This document shows, in pieces, positions 1-6,408 of a stretch of DNA of 34,730 bases (its first letter is position 1; every line of letters begins with the position of its first letter). A model generated the notes under the pieces. It saw nothing but the letters and a program-made list of their open reading frames with translations. It searched no databases and was not told the origin of the DNA. Made by a program: the position numbers and the translations under genes. Source of the stretch: Coriobacteriia bacterium (GTDB taxonomy: Bacteria > Actinomycetota > Coriobacteriia > Coriobacteriales > Atopobiaceae); the NCBI GenBank assembly GCA_003150175.1, contig QAKZ01000040.1, positions 1-34,730 on the forward strand. Reading direction: 5' to 3'.

Positions 1-1
1 G

Positions 2-982
2 TGCCTGGTCAACTGCCCCTTCGGCGCCATCGCCGACAAGAGCCAGATCTTCCAGGTGATCATGGCCATCAACGCCGGCGACGAGGTCATCGCCGAGGTC
101 GCGCCCGCCTTTGTTGGCCAGTTCGGCGGCAAGGGCAACGTCGACAAGCTCCGCGAGGCCTTCAAGCAGCTCGGCTTCTCCGGCATGGAGGAGGTCGCTC
201 TCGGCGCCGACCTGTGCACCATCCAGGAGTCCGAGGACTTCCTCGAGGAGGTGCCCGACAAGATTCCGTTCATGGGCACTTCTTGCTGCCCGGCATGGTC
301 GGTCATGGCAAAGAAGGAGTTCCCCAAGAACGCCGATTGCATCAGCATGGCCCTCACGCCCATGACGCTCACCGCGCGCCTCATCCGCAAGCAGCACCCC
401 AACGCAAAGATCGTCTTTGTCGGGCCGTGCTCCGCAAAGAAGCTCGAGGCCATGCGCGAGTCCGTGCGCTCCGAGGTTGACTTCGTCCTCACCTTCGAGG
501 AGATGGCGGGCATGATGAGCGCCAAACAGATCGACTACACCAAGCTTGCGGGCGAGGGAGGCGACTTCGACGTGGCCTCCGCCGACGGACGCGGGTTCGC
601 CGTGGCGGGCGGCGTGGCGACGGCCGTGGCCAACGCCATTCACAAGCGCTACCCCGAGCGCGAGGTCAAGGTGGCCAACGCCGAGGGCCTCGAGGAGTGC
701 CGCAAGCTGATGAAGGACGCCGTCAAGGGCAAGTACGACGGCTACCTGCTCGAGGGCATGGCCTGCCCGGGCGGTTGCGTCGCCGGCGCCGGCACCCTTA
801 CCGCGGTGAACAAGACCGCCGCCGCGGTCAAGCGCTACGCGAAGACCTCGCCGCGCAAGAACGCCAACGAGAACTCCTACCGCATGCTCATCCCGGCGCT
901 CGAGCGCGACGCCGACGGCAAGCAGGCGGACGAGATCGACGCGGTCGCCGAGACCATGGACGCCCAGGTCCCGCAGGAATAA
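2..982 (+). CDS. [FeFe] hydrogenase, H-cluster domain (5' truncated by window edge)
   Basis: The reading frame is open from base 2, so the N-terminus lies outside the window. The first visible residues, CLVNCPFGAI, are the end of a [4Fe-4S] ferredoxin-type site. The three H-cluster signatures follow in order: TSCCPAW (278-298), GPCSAKKLE (422-448) and EGMACPGGC (752-778). All four H-cluster cysteine ligands and the proton-relay cysteine (first C of TSCC) are present, so it should catalyse reversible H2 oxidation/proton reduction in the cytoplasm. The second signature begins GPC instead of the MPC usual in the best-studied group A enzymes, and the third reads EGMAC. Both point to a group B type enzyme; that subgroup is inferred. 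No HydE/F/G maturases or electron-transfer partners are visible. The following gene is 91 bp away and unrelated in function. Confidence 0.93.
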   Translation, partial: CLVNCPFGAIADKSQIFQVIMAINAGDEVIAEVAPAFVGQFGGKGNVDKLREAFKQLGFSGMEEVALGADLCTIQESEDFLEEVPDKIPFMGTSCCPAWSVMAKKEFPKNADCISMALTPMTLTARLIRKQHPNAKIVFVGPCSAKKLEAMRESVRSEVDFVLTFEEMAGMMSAKQIDYTKLAGEGGDFDVASADGRGFAVAGGVATAVANAIHKRYPEREVKVANAEGLEECRKLMKDAVKGKYDGYLLEGMACPGGCVAGAGTLTAVNKTAAAVKRYAKTSPRKNANENSYRMLIPALERDADGKQADEIDAVAETMDAQVPQE

Positions 983-1073
983 CTGTCAAGAAGCACCGGC
1001 GGGGCCGGTTGCCGCGCGCGGGTCGTGCGACAATCGACCCCGTTCTTTTGTCCTCACGGAAGGGTCCGCAGCA

Positions 1074-2126
1074 ATGCTCAAGGTCAGCCAAGCCATCCTG
1101 CACGTCTTCGACTTCGAGTCGGGGTCGAAGTACTACTCCGAGGCGCCGCTCGACCTCGAGAACCGCCCCACCAAGTCCTATGTCCAGCGCCGCCTGCGCA
1201 AGATCGTGGGCAACGCCGAGTCCAACCACGGCGAGTTCGCAGAGGACTCCGGCTTCGCGGGCGAGCTCGAGCATTACCTCATGGGCGGGGCGGAGTTCCA
1301 GGGCTTCTCGGTCCAGATCGCGGAGTGGTTCTGGGAGGAGCTGCGCCGCGCGGAGGAGCTCGAGCAGGTCGACCTCCTGGTCGCGGACTTCATCGACACC
1401 GACGTCGCTGCCGTGGGCGCCAACTCCACCGATGCCGAGGTCGACGCCGCGTTCGACGGCCCCGAGGGCAAGCGTTTCTTCGCCGTGGTGCTGCTGCCCC
1501 GCAAACAGTCCTTCGTCCATGAAATCGGCGGCACCAATGAGATTCTGCGCATGGACACCGCCCTGCCCAACCCCACGGCAAAGATCGACACCTACGTGCT
1601 CGTGGACTGCGACTCCTTTGCCATCGACTTTCACGACAAGGAGCGCTCCATCGGAGGCGAGGCGATCCAGATCCTGCCCGACAAGTTCCTTCAGTGCACC
1701 GCCGCTGCCTCTACGCAGGAGGTGTTCAGCGAGGTGAGCGTCATCGTGCAGGACGTCGCCGAGGAGTACGGCCTCACGCCCGCGGTCGAGGTGGGCCGCG
1801 CCAAGGCCGCCGTCGCCCAGCAGGCCGACCGCGACGAGGTGGTTACTCCCGCCGAGATCGGCCGCGTGGTTTTCGAGGACCGCCCCGACGTCCAGCAGGT
1901 CTTCGAGGAGCGCGTCCGAGAGGCGAAGCTCCCCGAGGAGGCCCCGGTGCGCCGCGGCGTCGCCAACCGCTTGGCCAAGAACCACAAGATCAAGACGGAC
2001 ACCGGCATCGAGATCACCTTCCCGTCCGACCTCGCCGACAAGCCCGGCTACCTTGACTTCGCCACCGGCGCCGACGGCACCATCTCCATCACCATCGGCA
2101 ACGTCGCCCACATCGAGAACAAATAG
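1074..2126 (+). CDS. Nucleoid-associated protein, NdpA/YejK (NA37) family
   Basis: A 350-residue protein that matches the NA37 family in length and in its N-terminal pattern (MLKVSQAILHVFDFES, then YVQRRLRKI). Family members are cytoplasmic proteins found with the nucleoid; their molecular role is poorly defined. No membrane segment or signal peptide is seen. The ATG is preceded by AAGG about ten bases upstream, and the protein start agrees with the family start. The gene stands alone: the hydrogenase ends 91 bp upstream, and a repeat-bearing intergenic region follows. The family assignment is by recognition of the overall sequence, without an alignment. Confidence 0.8.
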   Translation: MLKVSQAILHVFDFESGSKYYSEAPLDLENRPTKSYVQRRLRKIVGNAESNHGEFAEDSGFAGELEHYLMGGAEFQGFSVQIAEWFWEELRRAEELEQVDLLVADFIDTDVAAVGANSTDAEVDAAFDGPEGKRFFAVVLLPRKQSFVHEIGGTNEILRMDTALPNPTAKIDTYVLVDCDSFAIDFHDKERSIGGEAIQILPDKFLQCTAAASTQEVFSEVSVIVQDVAEEYGLTPAVEVGRAKAAVAQQADRDEVVTPAEIGRVVFEDRPDVQQVFEERVREAKLPEEAPVRRGVANRLAKNHKIKTDTGIEITFPSDLADKPGYLDFATGADGTISITIGNVAHIENK

Positions 2127-2143
2127 CGCCCGCCTACCAACAT

Positions 2144-2183
2144 TGACTGCCACCCTTCACTGGGTGACAGTCATTGCGTGCAG
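2144..2183 (+). repeat. Repeat family I, copy A (37-nt repeat within a hairpin)
   Basis: Bases 2147-2183 form a 37-nt repeat. An inverted copy occurs at 3657-3692 with about three differences, and shorter copies occur at 3559-3575 and 3616-3641. The copy is itself a hairpin: TGACTGCCACCC (2144-2155) pairs with GGGTGACAGTCA (2162-2173) with one mismatch. The core TGACAGTCA is an odd-length palindrome. It looks like a REP-type intergenic element. Confidence 0.75.
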
Positions 2184-2247
2184 CTTCCTGGGATACCCTG
2201 AGCGGTCCTCTCCTTGTTCGTTGCCTTCACACCCGCCCCGTGTTCAT

Positions 2248-2277
2248 TTGGTCATGGGGGATAAAGACAGCTAGAAT
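2248..2277 (+). promoter_or_regulatory. Candidate promoter of the Tat-exported hydrolase
   Basis: TAGAAT at 2272-2277 resembles a sigma-70 -10 box, with a weak TTGGTC at 2248-2253 and an 18-base spacer. The same GCTAGAAT string precedes the other coiled-coil hydrolase (28432-28438), and TAGAAT also occurs just upstream of uvrC. The leader to the ATG at 2328 would be about 45 bases. Confidence 0.4.
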
Positions 2278-2327
2278 AAGGGAACTCTTCTCAAACGCAG
2301 TTAAACCACACCCCGGGGAGACTCAGC

Positions 2328-3554
2328 ATGACCAAACCCGCTCGCAATCTATCTCGTCGTGACGCCCTTCGGCTGTTCATGGGATCGGCTCTCACCGTCG
2401 GCGTCGCCGCGGCGCTCAAGCCTGCCGCCGTCATAGCGGAGACCGCGCAGCAGAAGGCTGACAATGCCAAGGCCCAGGCCGACAAGACGCAGCAGAAGCT
2501 CGACGACGCCCAGGCGCAGTACGATGCCGCGCAACAGAAGCTCGCCGCCATCGGCGAGGAGTACTCCGAGGCGGCGGCCAAGCTCTCGGCCACCCAAGGA
2601 CAGATCGCCGAGCTCAACCAGCAGATTTCTGAGGCCGAGGACGCGATCTCGACCAAGGAAGGCGAGATCGCCCAGACCCAGAAGAACATCGAGGCGAAGC
2701 AAAAGAAGCTCGGCGGCCGCATGAGCGCCGCGTACAAGTCGGGCAATCAGTCGACGATCGACCTGATCCTGAGCTCGGCCTCGTTCGAGGAGCTCACGAG
2801 CAATATCTACTACCTCGACAAGGTTACCGAGCAGGACAAGGCGATGATCGACGAGGTCAAGGGGCTCAAGTCCGACCTCGAGCAGCAGAAGTCCGAGCTT
2901 GAGCAGCAGAAGGCGACCCTCGAGCAGCAGAAGGCCGCCCTCGAGCAGCTCGAGAGTCAGCAGACGGACGAGCTCGCCGCCGCGCAGGCCAAGCAGGACG
3001 AGGCCGCGGCCGTCGTGTCGGGTCTCTCCGATTCGGTCCAGGAGCTCATGAAGCAGCACGATTCCGAGCTCGTGGCCGCGCAGGAGGCGGCTGCTGAGGC
3101 GAAGCGCATCTCCGCCGAGGCAAAGAAGTCAAAGAAGTCCTGGGCGACGACCACGAACACGCAGGTGCTCGGCAACGGTCCTCTTGCTAAGGTGACGGCC
3201 GCCGCGGCCTCAACGCCTTCTCCGGGCGGCGGCCTGTGCGCGGCGTGGATCACGTACGTCTTCAGCAACGCGGGCATCGGTCACTTCGGCGGAAACGCGT
3301 GCGATATGTGCGCATGGTGGTGCGGCAACTCCGTCTCGGACATCAAGCCCGGCATGATCATCGCCGTCGAGTCCTCGAGCTCGGGCACGACCGCTGGCCG
3401 CATCTACGGCCACATCGGCGTCTACCTCGGCGACGGCCTCGTTCACCACAACGTCGGCTACATCAAGACCGACACCGTCTCCAGCTGGGTCGCGACCTAC
3501 GGCAAGTACATGACGCCGCGCTGTGGTTGGCTCGGCGGCATCGCCCTCTCCTAA
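2328..3554 (+). CDS. Tat-exported coiled-coil cell-wall hydrolase with NlpC/P60- or CHAP-like domain
   Basis: A 408-residue protein. Residues 1-37 form a twin-arginine signal (SRRDALRLF, RR at 10-11, then a hydrophobic stretch ending AVIA). Residues about 38-270 are a long Gln/Glu/Ala/Lys coiled coil with repeats of EQQK type, like the regulatory coiled coil of PcsB/CwlO-type hydrolases. The C-terminal domain (about 295-408) has a candidate catalytic Cys304 in GGGLCAAW and His362 in YGHIGVYLGDG, the Cys-His layout of papain-like peptidoglycan hydrolases. Expected role: cutting cell-wall peptides or amide bonds outside the membrane. The start is supported by GGGGAG seven bases upstream. The gene is monocistronic and flanked on both sides by family I repeats. 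The exact fold (CHAP versus NlpC/P60) is uncertain. Confidence 0.82.
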   Translation: MTKPARNLSRRDALRLFMGSALTVGVAAALKPAAVIAETAQQKADNAKAQADKTQQKLDDAQAQYDAAQQKLAAIGEEYSEAAAKLSATQGQIAELNQQISEAEDAISTKEGEIAQTQKNIEAKQKKLGGRMSAAYKSGNQSTIDLILSSASFEELTSNIYYLDKVTEQDKAMIDEVKGLKSDLEQQKSELEQQKATLEQQKAALEQLESQQTDELAAAQAKQDEAAAVVSGLSDSVQELMKQHDSELVAAQEAAAEAKRISAEAKKSKKSWATTTNTQVLGNGPLAKVTAAAASTPSPGGGLCAAWITYVFSNAGIGHFGGNACDMCAWWCGNSVSDIKPGMIIAVESSSSGTTAGRIYGHIGVYLGDGLVHHNVGYIKTDTVSSWVATYGKYMTPRCGWLGGIALS

Positions 3555-3558
3555 CCCT

Positions 3559-3641
3559 CACTGGGTGACAGTCATCGGCTGATGGGTGTCACCAGATGAT
3601 GGGTGTCCCTAAAAGCTGCACGCAATGACTGTCACCAAGTG
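3559..3641. repeat. Repeat family I, copies B and C (inverted pair)
   Basis: Copy B (3559-3575, CACTGGGTGACAGTCAT) begins four bases after the upstream stop codon. Copy C (3616-3641) is a 26-nt inverted copy with one mismatch to copy A. B and the right part of C (3625-3641) can pair over 17 bases with one mismatch. Between them, GATGGGTGTC occurs twice as a direct repeat (3581-3590 and 3598-3607). Confidence 0.75.
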
Positions 3642-3656
3642 TTGGCGATGGGCGAC

Positions 3657-3692
3657 CTGCACGCAATTACTGTCACCCAGTGATGGTGGCAG
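3657..3692 (-). repeat. Repeat family I, copy D (inverted relative to copy A)
   Basis: This 36-nt stretch is the reverse complement of copy A (2147-2183) apart from about three changes. Together A and D enclose the Tat-exported hydrolase gene in a terminal-inverted-repeat-like arrangement 1.5 kb long. Confidence 0.72.
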
Positions 3693-3703
3693 GTAAGGAA
3701 ATA

Positions 3704-3731
3704 GCGCCTCGCGGCGAAGGCCGCGGGGCGC
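3704..3731. terminator. Bidirectional terminator between convergent genes
   Basis: The stem GCGCC..GCGGC (3704-3715) pairs with GCCGC..GGCGC (3720-3731) around a GAAG tetraloop, with a small internal mismatch. On the minus strand it is followed by TATTTCC, so it probably ends the kup transcript. It also lies downstream of the plus-strand hydrolase. Confidence 0.6.
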
Positions 3732-3773
3732 TTAGGTTTGCTATGGGGCGCCCCGGCGTGCAGGACGCGGGGC

Positions 3774-6101
3774 TTACTGCTGCTCGTCGGGGACGGGGGA
3801 GTCGGCGTCGGCCTCGGAGCTGCCGTAGAGCTCCTGCTCCTCTTCCTCGTCTTCGTCCTCATCGTCTTCCTCGTTGTCGATCACGAGGGGCTTGAAGCTG
3901 GCGGTGTCGCCGCCCACGAGGTCCTTGAAGGTGTCGATGATGTTGCTCTCGCGGTTGTCGCGCATGGTCGCCGAGAAGATATCCTCATCGTCGTCGGCGG
4001 ACGTGGGCGCCGCCTGCGCGCTGCGGTCGAGGCGCTTAGGCGAGCTCGGCTCGGCGTCGAGCAGGTTGACGCGCGTGAGCTTGTGCTGGGACTTCTTCTT
4101 GGAGAAGAGGGGCACGTACTCAAAGAGGATGCTCGAGCTCTCCAGGCCGTACCACTTGGCCGGGCTTCCGCAGACTCGGCGGATCAGGTACTTGAGCTCC
4201 ATCACGCGGTAGTTCACGCCCGAGAGGTCGGTCTCGGGGCTGATGACCTTGCGGAGCAGGCAGAACTTGAAGTCGCCGACCGCGCTGTGGGTGCGATAGA
4301 TCGAGTACTTGTGGTTCTGCGGAGCGATCTGGTTGTTCTCCACGAGGTCCGCGACGATCTGGTACAGGTAGGTGTTGATGCGCTGGTTCACCTTGAAGCC
4401 GAGGCGCAGCTGCACCTTAAAGAGGAAGTCGGTGTCGAAGTTGTTCACGATGTACTCGTGCGTGAACGGCTCGTCGGTGACCTGAACGTTCAGGAAGTAG
4501 TACGCCTTCGCGCGCTTGGGCTGCTTGTCCAGGATCGAGTAGAGGATGTCGCGGTCGAGCTTGTCGATCGAGGAGTCGTTGGTCAGGAAGACCAGGTTGT
4601 CGGCCAGGTAGGGGACCTCGTTGTCGTGGCAGAGGCTAAAGAGCTGGTCGAGGTACTTGTCCACGGGGAGGAACACCGTCTGGGTCCTCTCGACGGCGGT
4701 GCCGCGGCGCCACACGTACATGACGATGAAGATCGCCGTTGCCAGCAACACGGTCACGTAGCCGCCGTGGAAGAACTTCGTCAGGCTCGAGAAGAAGAAC
4801 ATCAGCTCGATGGCGCCGAAGATCAGCAGGAACGGCACGGCCGCCACCGGCTGGCGACGAATCTTCGAGAGGTAGGTGAACAGTAGCAGGGTGGTCATCA
4901 GCATGGTGACGGTGATGGCCAGGCCGTAGGCGGCCTCCATGTGGTTTGAGCTGCGGAACAGCAGGACGACGCCGATGCAGCCGACCCACATGATGTTGTT
5001 GACCATCGGGATGTAGATCTGGCCCTTGGTCTCGGACGGGTAGTTGACGCGCATGTGTGGCATGAGGTCCAGGCGCACGGCTTCGGACACGATGGAGTAC
5101 GAGCCCGTGATCAGCGCCTGCGACGCGATGATGGCAGCGAAGGCGGAAAGGATGACGGCGAACACGCGCAGCTGCTCGGGGAGCATCTGGTAGAACGGGT
5201 TCAGGTCCGCCACGCCCATGAGCTGGCCGTTTGCGTTGTTCGCGAGGATCCAGGCGCCTTGGCCGAGGTAGTTGATGATCAGGCACGTCTTCACGAAGGG
5301 CCAGGAGGCGTAGATGTTCGACTTGCCGACGTGGCCCATGTCGGAGTAGAGCGCCTCGGCGCCGGTGGTGCACAGGAACACGTTGCCCAGGACCATGAGG
5401 CCTGCGGCGTTGAGGTTGCCGTCAAAGAGGAACGTGATGCCTCGGATCGGGTTGAGCGCGCGCAGGATGCCGACGTTGCCGATGACGTGGACGAGGCCCG
5501 AGACGCCCAGGAAGAGGAACCACAGCGTCATGACCGGCCCGAAGAACTTGCCGATGGTCGAGGTGCCCGCACGCTGCATGGCAAACAGGATGCACAGGAT
5601 GGCGATGGTGACGAGGACGACGATGTTCTGGTTGTCGCCGATGACGGCGTAGCAGAAGTCGACCGTGCGCAGGCCCTCGATGGCCGTCGTGACGGTGACG
5701 GCGGGGGTGAGGATGCCGTCGGCAAGAAGCGCCGCGCCGCCGACCATCGCGGGGATGATCAGCCACTTGCCGCACTTTTTTACAAGGCTGTAGAGCGCGA
5801 AGATGCCGCCCTCGTTGTGGTTGTCCGCCTTCATGGCCACCAGGACGTACTTGACGGTGGTGATGAGGGTCAGCGTCCAGATGATGAGGGACAGAGCGCC
5901 GAGGACGACGTCCGTGCTCATCGTGGCGAGGCCGCCGTTGCCGCTCATGATCGCCTTGAGGGTGTACATCGGGCTCGTGCCGATGTCGCCGTAGACCACG
6001 CCGAGGGTGACGAGGATCATGCCCGCGGATAGCGGGATGCCCGCGCGCTTGGCTTTGCGCGCGCGGACGCTCGAGGCGGTGTCTTTGATCGAAGCTCCCA
6101 T
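3774..6101 (-). CDS. kup: KUP-family potassium uptake transporter
   Basis: A 775-residue membrane protein of the KUP/HAK/KT family, which imports K+ with H+. The family signature GVVYGDIGTSPMYTLKA lies at the start of the first membrane helix, followed by NHNEGGIFALYSL and about twelve hydrophobic segments. A cytoplasmic C-terminal domain of some 300 residues follows. The last 40 residues are extremely acidic (EEDDEDEDEEEEQE), which is not a usual Kup feature. The start was placed at 6101 because GGAG lies five bases upstream of this ATG on the minus strand; the frame extends 18 codons further but without a ribosome site. The gene is monocistronic, with an AT-rich leader. No c-di-AMP riboswitch core was recognised upstream, although some kup genes have one. 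Confidence 0.95.
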   Translation of the reverse strand: MGASIKDTASSVRARKAKRAGIPLSAGMILVTLGVVYGDIGTSPMYTLKAIMSGNGGLATMSTDVVLGALSLIIWTLTLITTVKYVLVAMKADNHNEGGIFALYSLVKKCGKWLIIPAMVGGAALLADGILTPAVTVTTAIEGLRTVDFCYAVIGDNQNIVVLVTIAILCILFAMQRAGTSTIGKFFGPVMTLWFLFLGVSGLVHVIGNVGILRALNPIRGITFLFDGNLNAAGLMVLGNVFLCTTGAEALYSDMGHVGKSNIYASWPFVKTCLIINYLGQGAWILANNANGQLMGVADLNPFYQMLPEQLRVFAVILSAFAAIIASQALITGSYSIVSEAVRLDLMPHMRVNYPSETKGQIYIPMVNNIMWVGCIGVVLLFRSSNHMEAAYGLAITVTMLMTTLLLFTYLSKIRRQPVAAVPFLLIFGAIELMFFFSSLTKFFHGGYVTVLLATAIFIVMYVWRRGTAVERTQTVFLPVDKYLDQLFSLCHDNEVPYLADNLVFLTNDSSIDKLDRDILYSILDKQPKRAKAYYFLNVQVTDEPFTHEYIVNNFDTDFLFKVQLRLGFKVNQRINTYLYQIVADLVENNQIAPQNHKYSIYRTHSAVGDFKFCLLRKVISPETDLSGVNYRVMELKYLIRRVCGSPAKWYGLESSSILFEYVPLFSKKKSQHKLTRVNLLDAEPSSPKRLDRSAQAAPTSADDDEDIFSATMRDNRESNIIDTFKDLVGGDTASFKPLVIDNEEDDEDEDEEEEQELYGSSEADADSPVPDEQQ

Positions 6102-6408
6102 TTTTCTCCAAACTCGAGAACACAACACCAAGGAGACACAATTAAGTAATCTCACCGGAGTAAAGATTAAATAAATATAGGCCTTTGAGAAAAAAAGAGT
6201 AGCGGCTATCGAGAATGGCAGATTCGGTTGAGGCCTCGCGCTGGCACGGGGCCTGCCGCGCCGCCTGTGGGGCGGCCTTTCTCGCGCCGCCGCCCCGCGC
6301 CGCGCGCGGTGTCCTTTTTGCGGCGGGGCGCCGCGCCGCGCGAGCCCTCGCCGCGGCTATGGGAAAATCAATCGGATTTGTTTGTCTACGGGCGAAAGGT
6401 GTCCCGAA
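6102..6408. other. Divergent intergenic region between kup and rlmKL
   Basis: This 307-bp gap has two parts. Bases 6102-6225 are AT-rich (TAAATAAATATAGG near 6167-6181) and probably hold the kup promoter, reading leftwards. Bases 6226-6360 are very GC-rich with many GCGC and CCGC runs, and a direct repeat GCGCCGCGCG, which could form strong hairpins. No gene, tRNA or clear riboswitch is seen. Confidence 0.5.

Noticed and set aside
6102..6240. Possible c-di-AMP (ydaO) riboswitch upstream of kup
   Set aside because: The reverse complement shows no recognisable conserved core of the class; the stretch looks like an AT-rich promoter leader.
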